Below are positions 53,542 through 63,905 of a DNA stretch of 64,000 nt, in pieces (the stretch's first letter is position 1; every line of letters starts with the position of its first letter). The DNA is from Halanaerobium sp. MA284_MarDTE_T2 (lineage in GTDB: Bacteria > Bacillota > Halanaerobiia > Halanaerobiales > Halanaerobiaceae): contig NZ_QPJE01000006.1 in assembly GCF_003337245.1 (NCBI RefSeq), positions 42,636 through 106,635 of the forward strand. Reading direction: 5' to 3'. A program made the position numbers and the translations under genes. The notes under the pieces were generated by a model. The model did not search any database and was not told the origin of the DNA. It saw only the letters and a list, made by a program, of their open reading frames with translations.

Positions 53542-54810
53542 TTATTTCATAAAACCTTCATAATGCCTCATCAAAAGATGTGATTCAATCTGCTGCATTG
53601 TCTGCAGAGCAACACCTGTCATAATAATTAGTGAAGTACCGCCAAAGTTAATCGAGACACCTGTCAGCGGCTGTATAACAAACGGCAGCAGTGCAACAGC
53701 TGTTAGGAATACAGCTCCAGCCAGTGTAACACGCATTAAAACTTTATCAAGATATCTAACGGTAGATTTGCCAGGTCTGATTCCAGGAATAAAACCTCCA
53801 TATTTTTTCATATTATCAGCAACTTCTTCCGGATTGAAAGTAATTGCAGTATAAAAATATGTGAAAAACAGAATCATTAAACCATATAATATCATATAAA
53901 GTGTTGAGCCAGGTCTTATCATATTTGCCATTGAAGCTGCCCAGTCATATGGTAGAACCTGTGCAATCACACCAGGGAAGAGAAGAACTGATGAAGCAAA
54001 AATTACCGGAATAACACCAGCCTGATTAATTTTCATTGGTATATGTGTACTCCTACCACCATAGACTTTTCTTCCAACAATTCTTTTAGAATACTGTACA
54101 GGAATTCTTCTTTCTCCCTGCTGAACAAAAATAATTCCAGCAATAATTATAATGGCCAAAACACCAAAAACTAACACATTTAAAACAGATATTGTTCCTG
54201 CCTGCAGCAGTTTAAAAGTATTGTACAGATCTCCCGGAAAGCGAGAAATTATTGAAGTGAAAATAATAATGGAAATACCATTTCCAATCCCTTTATCTGT
54301 AATCTGTTCTCCAAGCCACATCAAAAATGCCGTTCCTGCAGTTAAACTGGTTACAATTAAAATTAGATCAAAAATTCCTGGATTTTCTACAGCACCGAAT
54401 CTCTGTATATAAAGAGTAATACCAACACCCTGAATAACAGCCAGTACAATAGTTCCATATCTTGTATACTGAGCAATTTTCTTCCGGCCCTCATTACCCT
54501 GTTTTGATAATTCCTCAAGTTTTGGTATTACAACAGTTAAGAGTTGAAGAATAATTGAAGCAGTAATATATGGAGTTATACTCATAGCAAATATGGTGAA
54601 ATTCCTCAAAGCTCCACCGGCAAAAAGATCTAAAAAGTCAAATACTCCTCCTACACTTCCCTGGAAAAGCCTCTCTCTAATAATCTGAACATTTACTCCA
54701 GGAACCGGAATATGAGCTCCCAATCTATAAACAGCCATCATAGCAAGAACAAATAATACTTTTTTTCTTAACTCTTTTACCTTAAAAACATTACTGAGAG
54801 CCTTAAGCAA
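53542..54810 (-). CDS. secY: protein translocase subunit SecY
   Basis: This 422-residue ten-helix channel translocates unfolded proteins across the membrane. Characteristic are the start RKKVLFVLAMMAVYRLGAHIPVPGVN, LGEQITDKGIGNGISIIIF, and the C4/C5 loop QQGERRIPVQYSKRIVGRKV that contacts SecA and the ribosome; the end is TMQQIESHLLMRHYEGF. It is in its usual place after rplO. Confidence 0.99.
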   Translation of the reverse strand: MLKALSNVFKVKELRKKVLFVLAMMAVYRLGAHIPVPGVNVQIIRERLFQGSVGGVFDFLDLFAGGALRNFTIFAMSITPYITASIILQLLTVVIPKLEELSKQGNEGRKKIAQYTRYGTIVLAVIQGVGITLYIQRFGAVENPGIFDLILIVTSLTAGTAFLMWLGEQITDKGIGNGISIIIFTSIISRFPGDLYNTFKLLQAGTISVLNVLVFGVLAIIIIAGIIFVQQGERRIPVQYSKRIVGRKVYGGRSTHIPMKINQAGVIPVIFASSVLLFPGVIAQVLPYDWAASMANMIRPGSTLYMILYGLMILFFTYFYTAITFNPEEVADNMKKYGGFIPGIRPGKSTVRYLDKVLMRVTLAGAVFLTAVALLPFVIQPLTGVSINFGGTSLIIMTGVALQTMQQIESHLLMRHYEGFMK

Positions 54811-54811
54811 A

Positions 54812-55255
54812 TTAAATCACCTCATACTTTCCGCCAGCATCTTCGATTTTTTCTCTGGCAGAAGAAGTAAAAGCATTAGCTTTAACAGTTAATGATTTAT
54901 TCAATTTACCCTGTCCAAGTATCTTCACTCCACTTTTTGCCTTTTTTTCAATAATACCCATCTCCAATAAACTTTCAGATGTTACAATATCACCATCAGA
55001 AAATTTATTTAATTGATAGATATTAACTTCATTGTATTCTTTTTTAAATCTATTATTAAATCCTCTTTTCGGAAAACGTCTAAAAAGTGGAGTCTGCCCA
55101 CCCTCAAAGGTAGGACGAACTTTACCGCCAGAACGTGCATTCTGACCATTAGCTCCGCGGCCTGAAGTATAACCACGTCCGGAACCAATTCCACGTCCAA
55201 CACGTTTGCGATCTTTTTTATATCCTTCAGCAGGTTTTAGATTATTTAGTTTCAT
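54812..55255 (-). CDS. rplO: 50S ribosomal protein L15
   Basis: This 147-residue protein has the glycine-rich basic N-terminus ([28 protein letters not shown]) that threads into 23S rRNA and a folded C-terminal domain. It starts 18 bases after the rpsE stop; rpmD, which normally lies there, is absent. Confidence 0.98.
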   Translation of the reverse strand: MKLNNLKPAEGYKKDRKRVGRGIGSGRGYTSGRGANGQNARSGGKVRPTFEGGQTPLFRRFPKRGFNNRFKKEYNEVNIYQLNKFSDGDIVTSESLLEMGIIEKKAKSGVKILGQGKLNKSLTVKANAFTSSAREKIEDAGGKYEVI

Positions 55256-55273
55256 CTTGACACCTCCTCGGTA

Positions 55274-55774
55274 TTATCCTAATAATTCTTCTACTGTTTT
55301 TCCTCTTAATTCTGCAACTTCCTCAGCACTCTTTAATTCTGTTAAACCTTTTATTGTAGCTTTAATCATATTAATAGGATTTGAAGTGCCAAGTGATTTC
55401 GTTAAAATATCGCTTATTCCGGCCAATTCAATTACCGCACGAACTGGTCCGCCAGCAATTACACCAGTACCAGGTGCGGCAGGCTTTAATAGTACTCTCC
55501 CGGCACCAAAAACACCTACTATTTCGTGAGGAATTGTTGTATCTACAATTGGCACTTTAATTATTTCTTTTTTGGCTGCATCAATTCCTTTTCTAATTGC
55601 TTCAGGAACTTCATTAGCCTTACCAATTCCGGCGCCGACATGTCCTTCTCCATCTCCAACAACAACTAAAGCGCTGAAGCTGAACCTGCGGCCACCCTTT
55701 ACAACCTTGGCAACACGATTTATATTAACTACTCGTTCTTCAAGGTTGAGTTTTTCAGGATCTATATTTTTCAT
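55274..55774 (-). CDS. rpsE: 30S ribosomal protein S5
   Basis: This 166-residue protein affects decoding fidelity and translocation. It has [29 protein letters not shown] (residues 12-40), [20 protein letters not shown] and the loop [23 protein letters not shown]. Length is normal. Spectinomycin-site residues are in the expected loop. Confidence 0.99.
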   Translation of the reverse strand: MKNIDPEKLNLEERVVNINRVAKVVKGGRRFSFSALVVVGDGEGHVGAGIGKANEVPEAIRKGIDAAKKEIIKVPIVDTTIPHEIVGVFGAGRVLLKPAAPGTGVIAGGPVRAVIELAGISDILTKSLGTSNPINMIKATIKGLTELKSAEEVAELRGKTVEELLG

Positions 55775-55790
55775 TATTATACCTCCTTTT

Positions 55791-56147
55791 TTAGAACTTT
55801 AACCCATTCTCTCTGGCTGCATCTGCCAGTGCTTTAATTCTTCCGTGATATTTATATCCACCTCTATCAAATACAACTGTATCGATACCTTTTTCCAGAG
55901 CTCTCTGGGCAGCAACTTCTCCGACCAGTCTGGCTGCAGCTTTATTGCTGGATACCTCAATGTTCTCTCGAACAGCTGGATCAAGGGTAGATGCAGAAAC
56001 AAGTGTATTGCCTGATAGATCATCTATAAACTGCACATAAATATGTTTAAGACTGCGGTATACACTCATTCTGGGTCTGTCAGATGTACCAACAACTTTA
56101 TTTCTGATACGCATATGACGTTTTTTTCTTGCTTCACTTTTACCCAC
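55791..56147 (-). CDS. rplR: 50S ribosomal protein L18
   Basis: This 118-residue 5S rRNA-binding protein has a basic N-terminus ([28 protein letters not shown]), the core [20 protein letters not shown] and the end [24 protein letters not shown]. It follows rplF by 19 bases. Confidence 0.98.
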   Translation of the reverse strand: MGKSEARKKRHMRIRNKVVGTSDRPRMSVYRSLKHIYVQFIDDLSGNTLVSASTLDPAVRENIEVSSNKAAARLVGEVAAQRALEKGIDTVVFDRGGYKYHGRIKALADAARENGLKF

Positions 56148-56166
56148 TCATATTCACTCCCCTCTA

Positions 56167-56700
56167 TTAACCAGTCTTACCAACCTTGCGTCTAATATGT
56201 TCTCCGACATACTTAATACCTTTTCCTTTGTAAGGTTCTGGTTTTCTTACTTCGCGGATTTTTGCTGCAACATCTCCAACCCGCTGCTTATCTATACCTT
56301 TAACGGTAATATTAGTATTTTTTTCTACCTCAAATTCTATATTTCCTTCAGCCTCAATAAATACTGGATGTGAATAACCAACCTCAAGTTTTAATTTGTC
56401 TCCCTGAACCTGAGCATTATATCCTACGCCAACCATTTCTAGCTTTTTTTCAAATCCTTTAGTAACACCTTCTACCATACCTTCAATCAGACTTCTCACC
56501 AGACCGTGCATAGAACGATCTTCAATATCATCACCATTGCGTTCTACAATAATCTGGTTATCCTCAACTTTTATATCAATACCCGGCTTAAATTTTTTAG
56601 TCAGCTCACCTTTGGGCCCTTTTACTGTAACAGAATGCCCATCAACAGCTATATCAACTTTTTCCGGTATATCAATAGGCAGTTTTCCTATACGTGACAT
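56167..56700 (-). CDS. rplF: 50S ribosomal protein L6
   Basis: This 177-residue two-domain protein near the GTPase centre begins [21 protein letters not shown] and ends with [21 protein letters not shown]. Both halves are intact. Unlike its neighbours it is separated from the preceding rpsH by a 170-base spacer with strong secondary structure, so it may have separate control. Confidence 0.98.
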   Translation of the reverse strand: MSRIGKLPIDIPEKVDIAVDGHSVTVKGPKGELTKKFKPGIDIKVEDNQIIVERNGDDIEDRSMHGLVRSLIEGMVEGVTKGFEKKLEMVGVGYNAQVQGDKLKLEVGYSHPVFIEAEGNIEFEVEKNTNITVKGIDKQRVGDVAAKIREVRKPEPYKGKGIKYVGEHIRRKVGKTG

Positions 56701-56870
56701 TTATTTCACCTCCGTAGATTTTATCTTAGAAAAGTTCTCTCAAGCAAAAGTCATCAGTCAGTCACTAGAGACAATCTTAATCATCTCTAACATCCAACCT
56801 CTGACGCGCTCGATGCGCTAATGCTGAGCTATCCTTGCGTTTATAAAAGAAAGCTCAGTGCAACTTCGAA
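56701..56870 (-). other. structured 170-nt spacer between rpsH and rplF
   Basis: This is by far the longest gap within the spc cluster, and it holds at least three possible hairpins on the minus strand: TGAGCT/AGCTCA (56852-56857 with 56825-56830), GCGC-N5-GCGC (56806-56818), and AGAGA/TCTCT (56767-56771 with 56784-56788). A rplF binding site GGAGGTG ends it. I recognise no RNA family and no frame. A leader RNA controlling rplF, or a processing site, is possible. Confidence 0.5.
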
Positions 56871-57269
56871 CTACCAGATATAACAGAGAACTTCTCCACC
56901 CACACCTATTTCGCGAGCCTGCTTATCAGTCATTACTCCCTGAGGAGATGAAATTATTGCAATTCCTAAACCTCCCAGTACACGAGGCACTTCATCTTTA
57001 CCAACATAAACACGCAGTCCAGGCTTGCTTATTCTCTTTAGACCAGTAATGACTTTTTTATCATCTTTACCATATTTCAGATATATACGAATCATATTCT
57101 GTGGTTTCTTTTCAACTACTTTTACATCATTGATAAATCCTTCTTCTTTCAATATCTCACCAATACTGGCTTTGATATTTGAAGCAGGAATATCAACAGT
57201 ATCTTTCCCGACATTATTTGCATTGCGAATTCGGGTAAGCATATCTGCAATTGGATCAGTTATATTCAT
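56871..57269 (-). CDS. rpsH: 30S ribosomal protein S8
   Basis: This 132-residue primary 16S-binding protein shows [31 protein letters not shown] and the end [31 protein letters not shown]8 represses the spc operon in enterobacteria by binding near rplE; no such site is evident here. It follows rpsN by 21 bases. Confidence 0.99.
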   Translation of the reverse strand: MNITDPIADMLTRIRNANNVGKDTVDIPASNIKASIGEILKEEGFINDVKVVEKKPQNMIRIYLKYGKDDKKVITGLKRISKPGLRVYVGKDEVPRVLGGLGIAIISSPQGVMTDKQAREIGVGGEVLCYIW

Positions 57270-57290
57270 TTTGTTGACCTCCTTCCAAGT

Positions 57291-57476
57291 TTACCAGCTT
57301 GCTTTTTGAACTCCAGGTATTTCACCTTTATGGGCCAATTCTCTAAAACAAATTCTGCAAAGATCAAATTTTCTCATATATCCACGCACTCTGCCGCATC
57401 TGCTGCAGCGGTTAACTCTGCGTGTCTCATATTTCGGCTCTTTATTGGCCTTTTCAATTAATGCTTTACGTGCCAA
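57291..57476 (-). CDS. rpsN: 30S ribosomal protein S14, zinc type
   Basis: This 61-residue short S14 has the zinc ribbon [20 protein letters not shown] and starts [20 protein letters not shown]. It is the zinc-dependent C+ form, so a zinc-free paralogue may exist elsewhere. It is the standard gene between rplE and rpsH. Confidence 0.98.
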   Translation of the reverse strand: MARKALIEKANKEPKYETRRVNRCSRCGRVRGYMRKFDLCRICFRELAHKGEIPGVQKASW

Positions 57477-57503
57477 ATCAAACCCCCCTTATTTTATAGG
57501 TGT

Positions 57504-58043
57504 TTATTTTTTAAACGGCATTCCCATTGCACTTAACAGCTCAAATGCTTCCTCATCTGTTTCTGCAGAAGTTACAATGGTAATCTCTAATCCATGTACT
57601 TTATCTACATCATCGATATTGATCTCCGGGAAAACAGTGTGTTCGTTAATACCTAAACTGTAATTTCCACGCCCATCAAATGATTTTGGCGATACTCCTC
57701 TAAAGTCACGAATACGCGGCAGTGCAATATTAATAAGTTTGTATAAAAACTCATACATCATTTCACCGCGGAGTGTAACTTTAACACCGATAGGCATACC
57801 TTCACGAATTTTAAAATTTGCAATGGATTTTTTGGCTCTGGTAACTGTTGGTCTCTGTCCAGTTATTTCAGCAATTTCATCAACTACTGTATCAAGCAGT
57901 TTAGTGTCTTCTTTAGCATCACCGAGGCCGACATTAACAACCAGCTTTTTCAGTTTAGGAACTTCCATAACGTTGTTATAGGAAAATTTTTCGACCAGCT
58001 GTGGCGAAATTTCTTCCCTGAATTGTTTAGCTAATACTGACAT
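57504..58043 (-). CDS. rplE: 50S ribosomal protein L5
   Basis: This 179-residue 5S rRNA-binding protein shows [57 protein letters not shown] and [24 protein letters not shown]. All are highly conserved. It contacts S13 and the P-site tRNA. Confidence 0.99.
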   Translation of the reverse strand: MSVLAKQFREEISPQLVEKFSYNNVMEVPKLKKLVVNVGLGDAKEDTKLLDTVVDEIAEITGQRPTVTRAKKSIANFKIREGMPIGVKVTLRGEMMYEFLYKLINIALPRIRDFRGVSPKSFDGRGNYSLGINEHTVFPEINIDDVDKVHGLEITIVTSAETDEEAFELLSAMGMPFKK

Positions 58044-58064
58044 CCCTTGACCTCCTTTCGATTA

Positions 58065-58379
58065 TTATTTATCCACTATTTCATTACATTTTTTGCATTT
58101 ACGAACTTTTTTTCCATTATCTAAAAATTCTGCTCCAACCCTTGTTTTTTCGTCACAACGGGGGCAGACGAGCTGTACGTTTGAAACATGAATCGGTGCT
58201 TCATTTTCTATAATTCCACCCTGCGGCATATCCTGTGTAGGTCTAACATGGCGGTTTACAATATTTACACCTTCAATAATTACTCTATCTTTCTTATGAA
58301 TCGCTTTTAAAATTTTACCGCGCTTACCTTTATCTTTACCTGCAATAACTTCCACAGTGTCACCTTTTTTAATTCTCAA
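58065..58379 (-). CDS. rplX: 50S ribosomal protein L24 with zinc ribbon
   Basis: This 104-residue assembly-initiating protein has an N-terminal KOW motif ([22 protein letters not shown]) and [13 protein letters not shown]. The C-terminal half has two CxxC pairs ([10 protein letters not shown] and CKKCNE), a zinc ribbon that is absent from many bacterial L24 proteins. It fits the zinc-rich set here (S14, S4, L36). Confidence 0.98.
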   Translation of the reverse strand: MRIKKGDTVEVIAGKDKGKRGKILKAIHKKDRVIIEGVNIVNRHVRPTQDMPQGGIIENEAPIHVSNVQLVCPRCDEKTRVGAEFLDNGKKVRKCKKCNEIVDK

Positions 58380-58393
58380 TCTAATCCCCTCCT

Positions 58394-58762
58394 TTATAAT
58401 ACCTCCGGTGCAAGGGAGATAATCTTCATATAATTCTTATCCCTCAGCTCACGAGTTACAGGACCAAAAATACGTGTGCCTTTTGGATTGTTATTGTCAT
58501 CTATAATCACTGCAGCATTTTCATCAAATTTAATATAGGTGCCGTCTCTGCGTTTTAAAGGGTTTTTCGTCCGCACAATTACTGCTCTTGCTACTTCACC
58601 TTTTTTAACCATTCCATCTGGAATAGCCTCTTTAACGGTCACTATAATTTCATCACCGATTTTAGCATATTTTTTCTTTGATCCACCAAGCACCTTTACA
58701 CAAAGTAATTCACGGGCACCTGAGTTATCTGCTACCTTTAAACGGCTTTCAGATTGAATCAT
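58394..58762 (-). CDS. rplN: 50S ribosomal protein L14
   Basis: This 122-residue protein lies at the subunit interface. It begins [28 protein letters not shown] and has [27 protein letters not shown] and [13 protein letters not shown]. Standard length and location. Confidence 0.99.
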   Translation of the reverse strand: MIQSESRLKVADNSGARELLCVKVLGGSKKKYAKIGDEIIVTVKEAIPDGMVKKGEVARAVIVRTKNPLKRRDGTYIKFDENAAVIIDDNNNPKGTRIFGPVTRELRDKNYMKIISLAPEVL

Positions 58763-58789
58763 GGTCAGGTCCTCCTTTCCTATCAGAAC

Positions 58790-59044
58790 TTATTTTGCTT
58801 TTTCTAAAACTTCAACTAACCGCCATCTTTTTGTTTTGCTGATGGGACGAGTTTCCATAATTGTAACTTTGTCACCTTCACTACAAACATTTTCTTCATC
58901 ATGAGCAGTATATTTTTTAGTCTGTTTTATAATCCGTTTATATAAAGGGTGCTGTGTTCTTCTTTCTACAGCAACAGTAATGGTTTTATCCATTTTGTCA
59001 CTAACAACAACACCTGTTCTCATCTTACGATTGTTTCTCTCCAT
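58790..59044 (-). CDS. rpsQ: 30S ribosomal protein S17
   Basis: This 84-residue 16S-binding protein has [43 protein letters not shown] and MAT-like end [21 protein letters not shown]. The ATG at 59044 follows AGGAGG by seven bases, so the longer frame to 59065 is rejected. A methionine at residue 8 of this start is also possible but lacks a site. Confidence 0.97.
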   Translation of the reverse strand: MERNNRKMRTGVVVSDKMDKTITVAVERRTQHPLYKRIIKQTKKYTAHDEENVCSEGDKVTIMETRPISKTKRWRLVEVLEKAK

Positions 59045-59069
59045 GGGAAAACCTCCTTTCAACAAACGG

Positions 59070-59273
59070 TTAAGCCCGTTCTATACCTAATTCTCTTTCA
59101 CGTAAAACTGTTTTAATACGTGCAATAATTCTTTTTACCTCTTTAATCCGCATAGGATTATCCAGCTGAGCTGTAGCATGTTGGAAACGAAGATTAAATA
59201 GTTCTTCCTTAAATTCGCGGGCTTTTTGTTCCAGTTCTGCATCAGTTAAATTTCTTAATTCATCAGCTCTCAT
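59070..59273 (-). CDS. rpmC: 50S ribosomal protein L29
   Basis: This 67-residue exit-tunnel protein is two helices: [31 protein letters not shown] and [23 protein letters not shown]. The ATG at 59273 is five bases from GGTGA; the frame extends to 59285. It overlaps the end of rplP by 11 bases, so translation is coupled. Confidence 0.97.
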   Translation of the reverse strand: MRADELRNLTDAELEQKAREFKEELFNLRFQHATAQLDNPMRIKEVKRIIARIKTVLRERELGIERA

Positions 59274-59697
59274 CGGCCTCACCATCCATTCCCTCTCGTG
59301 TTACAAATTTAGTCTTGATCGGCAGTTTATGAGATGCAAGCCGCATTGCTTCCCTGGCAATTTCTGGTGATACACCAGCTAACTCAAACATGACTCTACC
59401 TGGCTTAACAACAGCAACCCATTTTTCCGGGGCACCTTTACCACTACCCATACGTGTTTCGGCAGGTTTGGCTGTTACAGGTTTATCAGGAAAAATTTTA
59501 ATCCACACTTTTCCTCCACGTTTAATATGTCTTGTTAGAGCAACACGTGCAGCTTCTATCTGTCTATTAGTAATCCAAGCAGGTTCAAGAGCCTGCAGAC
59601 CATATTCACCAAAAGTGATTTGGGTGCCGCGGACCGCCTTACCCTTCATTCTTCCTCTCATTTGCTTACGATGTTTTACTCTTTTCGGTACTAACAT
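59263..59697 (-). CDS. rplP: 50S ribosomal protein L16
   Basis: This 144-residue protein near the A-site tRNA elbow starts [24 protein letters not shown] and includes [46 protein letters not shown]. The ATG at 59697 follows AGGAGG by seven bases; the TTG one codon earlier is not used. The C-terminus is acidic and overlaps rpmC. Confidence 0.98.
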   Translation of the reverse strand: MLVPKRVKHRKQMRGRMKGKAVRGTQITFGEYGLQALEPAWITNRQIEAARVALTRHIKRGGKVWIKIFPDKPVTAKPAETRMGSGKGAPEKWVAVVKPGRVMFELAGVSPEIAREAMRLASHKLPIKTKFVTREGMDGEADES

Positions 59698-59726
59698 CAA
59701 AGAGCCTCCTTTCTTCCTGAAATTAT

Positions 59727-60368
59727 CTATTCGTCAATTTCTGGTAATACTTCTCCTTTATTTATCCATACTTTTACACCGATTTTACCATATGTGGTAT
59801 CTGCTTCAGCAAAACCATAATCAATATCAGCGCGCAAAGTATGTAGTGGTACACTGCCTTCACTGTATCCTTCTCTTCTTGCCATTTCAGCTCCACCAAG
59901 ACGACCACTGCTCTGAACTTTAAAACCTTCAGCTCCCATACGCATTGCACGGTTAAGTGCCTGCTTCATGGCACGGCGGAAAGAAATTCTGCGGAGAAGT
60001 TGGCCAGCAATATTTTCTGCAACTAATTGAGCATCCATCTCAGGTTTGTCTACTTCAACAACATTTATCTGTACTGTTTTTCCAGTCAATGCTTCAATAT
60101 CATTTCGTAAAGCTTCTACTTCTGAACCACCACGACCAATAACCATACCTGGTCTTGCAGTATATACATCTAATTTAAGGCGGTTAGCAGCTCTTTCTAT
60201 TACTATTCTAGAAATACCTGCTTCGTACATTTTGTCCTTAACATGATTTCTGATTTTTTGATCTTCATTTAAGAGTTTTGAATAGTCATTTTTATCAGCA
60301 TACCATTTAGCATCCCAGTCTTTAATGACTCCTACTCGAAGACCATGTGGATTTATTTTTTGACCCAA
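59727..60368 (-). CDS. rpsC: 30S ribosomal protein S3
   Basis: This 213-residue protein at the mRNA entry has [24 protein letters not shown], an N-terminal KH domain with [12 protein letters not shown] near residue 76, and a C-terminal domain [41 protein letters not shown]. Length is typical. It follows rplV by three bases. Confidence 0.99.
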   Translation of the reverse strand: MGQKINPHGLRVGVIKDWDAKWYADKNDYSKLLNEDQKIRNHVKDKMYEAGISRIVIERAANRLKLDVYTARPGMVIGRGGSEVEALRNDIEALTGKTVQINVVEVDKPEMDAQLVAENIAGQLLRRISFRRAMKQALNRAMRMGAEGFKVQSSGRLGGAEMARREGYSEGSVPLHTLRADIDYGFAEADTTYGKIGVKVWINKGEVLPEIDE

Positions 60369-60371
60369 ATT

Positions 60372-60713
60372 CTATCCCTCCTTTTTATCACTTAACACAA
60401 TTGTTATATGGCTTGTCCTCTTATTTATCGGGCTTGCCTGTCCCATAGCACGGGCACGCCACCTTTTCATTGTTGGTCCTTCATCAACAAATGCTTTTTC
60501 TACATAAAGATCATCAACAAACATATCATGATTATTTTCTGCATTTGCAATAGCTGAATTAAGAATTTTTTCTGTCATTCTAGCAGCTCTTTTTGGTGTA
60601 TTCTTTAAAATAGCAAGTGCTGTTCCTGCATCCTTACCTTTTATCAAATCAGTGACCTGTCTTGCTTTACGGGCAGTAATGCGCAGATACTTGCCAACTG
60701 CTTTTGCTTCCAT
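60372..60713 (-). CDS. rplV: 50S ribosomal protein L22
   Basis: This 113-residue protein reaches into the exit tunnel. It has [54 protein letters not shown] and the loop [28 protein letters not shown], where macrolide-resistance changes map in other bacteria. No oddity is seen. Confidence 0.99.
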   Translation of the reverse strand: MEAKAVGKYLRITARKARQVTDLIKGKDAGTALAILKNTPKRAARMTEKILNSAIANAENNHDMFVDDLYVEKAFVDEGPTMKRWRARAMGQASPINKRTSHITIVLSDKKEG

Positions 60714-60751
60714 TTTAAAACCCCCTTACTACGAAAGTGTTTATCCAGTCT

Positions 60752-61036
60752 CTATTTAAGTGCTGTTGAACGCTCGGTATGACGGCCATGCCCTCTAAAC
60801 TTCCGTGTTGGAGCAAATTCTCCTAATTTATGTCCAACCATATCTTCAGTTATATATACAGGTACATGTTTGCGTCCATCGTGAACAGCAATTGTATGAC
60901 CAACCATTTCAGGGAAAATGGTTGAACTTCTTGACCATGTTTTAACAACCTGTTTTTGACCGCTTTTATTCATTTCTTTTATTTTGGAAATTAATTTTTC
61001 CGAAACAAAAGGTCCTTTTTTTACAGATCTACCCAT
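60752..61036 (-). CDS. rpsS: 30S ribosomal protein S19
   Basis: This 94-residue head protein begins [19 protein letters not shown] and contains [51 protein letters not shown], essentially the family consensus. It partners S13. The gap to rplV is 38 bases. Confidence 0.99.
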   Translation of the reverse strand: MGRSVKKGPFVSEKLISKIKEMNKSGQKQVVKTWSRSSTIFPEMVGHTIAVHDGRKHVPVYITEDMVGHKLGEFAPTRKFRGHGRHTERSTALK

Positions 61037-61059
61037 CTATAATCCTCCTTTCTACTATA

Positions 61060-61893
61060 TTACCGTTTTTTAGCATGACGAGAACGAATAATATATTTAT
61101 CAGAACGTTTTGGCTTACGTGTCTTTTTACCCATAGTAGGTTTACCCCAGGGTGTAACAGGATGTCGCCCGGCAGGTGATTTACCTTCGCCCCCACCGTG
61201 TGGGTGGTCATGTGGATTCATTACTACACCACGCACATGTGGTCTTTTACCTTTCCAGCGGCTGCGTCCAGCTTTACCAACTGTAATATTTTCATGATCA
61301 ATATTTCCAACCTGACCAATAGTAGCTTTACATTCCTGATGAACAAGTCTAACTTCTCCAGAAGGCATTTTTACATGTACATATTTTCCTTCTCTAGCCA
61401 AAATTTGTGCCATAGAACCGGCTGAACGTGCAATTTGTCCACCTTTTCCTGCATGCAGTTCTACATTATGAATAATTGTACCTACAGGTATATCTTTAAG
61501 TTTTAGAGAATTTCCTGGAGTAATATCTGCATCCGGTCCAGTTTCCAGTATATCTCCCACCTGTACCTTATTGGGAGCAAGTATATATCTTTTTTCTCCA
61601 TCAACATACTGCAGAAGAGCTATCCTGGCAGAACGATTTGGATCATACTCAATTGTTTTTACTTCAGCAGGAATTCCTTCTTTATCTCTTTTGAAATCAA
61701 TCATACGGTAACGACGCTTATGTCCTCCACCGCGATGACGGCTTGTAATTCTACCATTAACATTACGGCCACCTGACTTCTTTAATGGAGCCAGCAGACT
61801 TTTTTCCGGCTCTACACTTGTAATTTCTTCAAAAGAAGAAACTGTCATATAGCGGCGTGATGGTGTGGTTGGTTTAAATTTCTTAATCGCCAT
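61060..61893 (-). CDS. rplB: 50S ribosomal protein L2
   Basis: This 277-residue protein is needed for subunit joining and peptidyl-transferase function. It has [47 protein letters not shown] and the conserved histidine region [34 protein letters not shown]. Length is normal. Confidence 0.99.
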   Translation of the reverse strand: MAIKKFKPTTPSRRYMTVSSFEEITSVEPEKSLLAPLKKSGGRNVNGRITSRHRGGGHKRRYRMIDFKRDKEGIPAEVKTIEYDPNRSARIALLQYVDGEKRYILAPNKVQVGDILETGPDADITPGNSLKLKDIPVGTIIHNVELHAGKGGQIARSAGSMAQILAREGKYVHVKMPSGEVRLVHQECKATIGQVGNIDHENITVGKAGRSRWKGKRPHVRGVVMNPHDHPHGGGEGKSPAGRHPVTPWGKPTMGKKTRKPKRSDKYIIRSRHAKKR

Positions 61894-61919
61894 CTTCTTT
61901 CCCTCCTTTTACTATAATT

Positions 61920-62210
61920 TTAGAGGCCTTCAAAAATTTCTATCTCATCACCGGCTGCAAGCTTAACCATTGCTTTTTTCCAGTCAGGTCTTTTCCCTTC
62001 ATGAAAACCGAGTCTTCTTTTTTTACCTCTAATATTCATTGTATTTACATTAGTAACTTTTACATTAAAGATTTCTTCAACTGCTTTTCTAATTTCAACT
62101 TTATTTGCCTTTTTGGCAACTTTAAAAGTATAAGTATTTGCAGTTTCCATTAATTCCATACTATTTTCGGAAATAATAGGTGCTATTATAATATCACGTG
62201 CTTCTTTCAC
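61920..62210 (-). CDS. rplW: 50S ribosomal protein L23
   Basis: This 96-residue exit-site protein docks trigger factor and SRP. It shows ARDIIIAPIISENSMELMETANTYTFKVAKKANKVEIRKAVEEIFNVKVTNVNTMNIRGKKRR. The start is GTG, overlapping the rplD stop as GTGA, a classic coupling. Confidence 0.98.
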   Translation of the reverse strand: MKEARDIIIAPIISENSMELMETANTYTFKVAKKANKVEIRKAVEEIFNVKVTNVNTMNIRGKKRRLGFHEGKRPDWKKAMVKLAAGDEIEIFEGL

Positions 62211-62836
62211 TGGCCAAGCACCTCCTCGATCATCTTAACTGCTTCCTCCACAAAAATTATCATTTCATTATCTAACAGATCATAAGCATTAACTGAACCT
62301 GCTAATAGAGTTTTTACATTAGGTATATTTCTAGCAGATAAATAGAGATTTTTATCTTTTTCCGGCATTACGATTACAACTTTTTTATCTATTAAATTAA
62401 AATTATTCAAAATCTCAACAACAGCTTTTGTTTTCGGTTTATCAATTTTAATTTCATCAACCAGCATAATTTCTTCTCTATTTAACTTATCTGTTAAAAT
62501 AGATTTCAAGGCAAGCCTGCGCATCTTTTTGGTTAGCTTTTTATCATAATTTCTTGGAGTAGGACCAAATGTAATTCCCCCTCCTACCCAGAGCGGTGAA
62601 CGAATGCTTCCGTGACGTGCACGACCTGTTCCTTTTTGTCTCCAGGGCTTGCGGCCACCACCTCTAACCTTGCCTCTTGTTTTTGTAGAAGCATTTCCAC
62701 TTCTTCTAGAAGCAAGCTGTGCATTTATAACCTGATGAACAACATGTTTATTTATTTTTTCGTTAAATACAGATTCTTTTAAACTGACTTTATCTATTTC
62801 TTTTCCAGTTTGGTCGAATTTTGCTACCTGCGGCAT
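62207..62836 (-). CDS. rplD: 50S ribosomal protein L4
   Basis: This 209-residue protein has a tunnel-lining loop (ASRRSGNASTKTRGKVRGGGRKPWRQKGTGRARHGSIRSPLWVGGG) and a globular alpha/beta domain. In enterobacteria L4 represses the S10 operon; the Firmicutes S10 operon lacks that site and none is evident here. Confidence 0.99.
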   Translation of the reverse strand: MPQVAKFDQTGKEIDKVSLKESVFNEKINKHVVHQVINAQLASRRSGNASTKTRGKVRGGGRKPWRQKGTGRARHGSIRSPLWVGGGITFGPTPRNYDKKLTKKMRRLALKSILTDKLNREEIMLVDEIKIDKPKTKAVVEILNNFNLIDKKVVIVMPEKDKNLYLSARNIPNVKTLLAGSVNAYDLLDNEMIIFVEEAVKMIEEVLGQ

Positions 62837-62864
62837 CTGTAAATCCTCCTTCCTCTAACTTTAT

Positions 62865-63485
62865 TTAATTTTCCACAGTCTGGATTTCTAGGATACCTTT
62901 TTTGGGTCCGGGAACAGGGCCTTTTATTAATAAAACATTGCGCTCTGTATCCACTTTTACGATCTCCAGATTTTTTTCTGTTACTTTATTTGAACCCATT
63001 CTACCGGGCAATTTAAATCCTTTAAACACTCTTCTTGCATCTACAGCTCCAATTGAACCTGGTGCACGATGAAAATGTGAACCATGTGATTTTGGACCTG
63101 TATTGTGATTCCAGCGCTTAATATTTCCTGCAAAACCTTTACCTTTTGAAATACCAGTTACATTTACCAGCTCACCGGCCTCAAAAATATCTACAGTTAT
63201 CTCACTACCTTCACTAACATCCATATCATTATTTTTAAATTCTCTAAGATGCCTTTTTGCTTCTATATCTCTGCTTTCAAATTGGCCTTTTATGGGTTTG
63301 TTCAGCCTCTGAGTTTTAACTTCTCCAAAACCCAGCTGTACTGCATTATAGCCGTCCTTTTCAGTAGTTTTTACCTGTGTAACAACACAGGGACCGGCTT
63401 CTACTACTGTTACAGGTACGACTTCACCATTATCCTTAAAATACTGAGTCATTCCCAGTTTTTTAGCAATTATAGTTTTTGCCAT
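62865..63485 (-). CDS. rplC: 50S ribosomal protein L3
   Basis: This 206-residue protein near the peptidyl-transferase centre has [36 protein letters not shown] and the loop [40 protein letters not shown]; the glutamine methylated in some bacteria is not evident at that spot. Standard length. Confidence 0.99.
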   Translation of the reverse strand: MAKTIIAKKLGMTQYFKDNGEVVPVTVVEAGPCVVTQVKTTEKDGYNAVQLGFGEVKTQRLNKPIKGQFESRDIEAKRHLREFKNNDMDVSEGSEITVDIFEAGELVNVTGISKGKGFAGNIKRWNHNTGPKSHGSHFHRAPGSIGAVDARRVFKGFKLPGRMGSNKVTEKNLEIVKVDTERNVLLIKGPVPGPKKGILEIQTVEN

Positions 63486-63506
63486 GGCCTAATACACCTC
63501 CTGACA

Positions 63507-63818
63507 TTAAAGTTTAATTTCTATATTTACTCCTGCGGGCAAATCAAGTCTCATTAATGAATCAACGGTCTTTGAAGTAGGATCTAAAATATCGATCAAC
63601 CTTTTATGAGTCCGCATTTCAAATTGTTCTCTTGAATCTTTATGAACATGAGGTGAACGAAGTACAGTAAATACTTCCTTCTCTGTTGGAAGAGGCACAG
63701 GGCCAGATACGTTAGCTCCTGTTCTTTCAGCAGTAGAAACAATTTTCTGGGCTGACTGATCCAGAAGCTCATGTTCATAAGCTTTTAGGCGAATCCTTAT
63801 CTTTTCATGTTTTGCCAT
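63507..63818 (-). CDS. rpsJ: 30S ribosomal protein S10
   Basis: This 103-residue protein begins [27 protein letters not shown] and has [39 protein letters not shown]; it also serves as NusE in antitermination. The ATG at 63818 follows AAGGAGG; the longer frame to 63866 is rejected. It is the first gene of the S10 cluster and follows tuf. Confidence 0.99.
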   Translation of the reverse strand: MAKHEKIRIRLKAYEHELLDQSAQKIVSTAERTGANVSGPVPLPTEKEVFTVLRSPHVHKDSREQFEMRTHKRLIDILDPTSKTVDSLMRLDLPAGVNIEIKL

Positions 63819-63868
63819 TTGCTTACCTCCTTTATCTATCCGGTTTTGGCTGTATATAAGCAGCATAG

Positions 63869-63893
63869 AAAAAGAGAGGAGAGCAGCTCCTCT
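63869..63893 (-). terminator. terminator or attenuator between tuf and rpsJ
   Basis: AGAGGAG and CTCCTCT pair around CTGCT and are followed by CTTTTTC-type T run on the minus strand. It could end the tuf message or control read-through into the S10 cluster. I see no clear promoter between it and rpsJ. Confidence 0.65.
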
Positions 63894-63905
63894 GCTTTTT
63901 AATAC

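Noticed and set aside
56800..56860. tRNA-like D-arm (TAGCTCAGC and GCGC) in the rpsH-rplF spacer
   Set aside because: There is no matching acceptor stem, anticodon arm or T-loop, so it is not a tRNA gene; it is noted only as part of the structured spacer.
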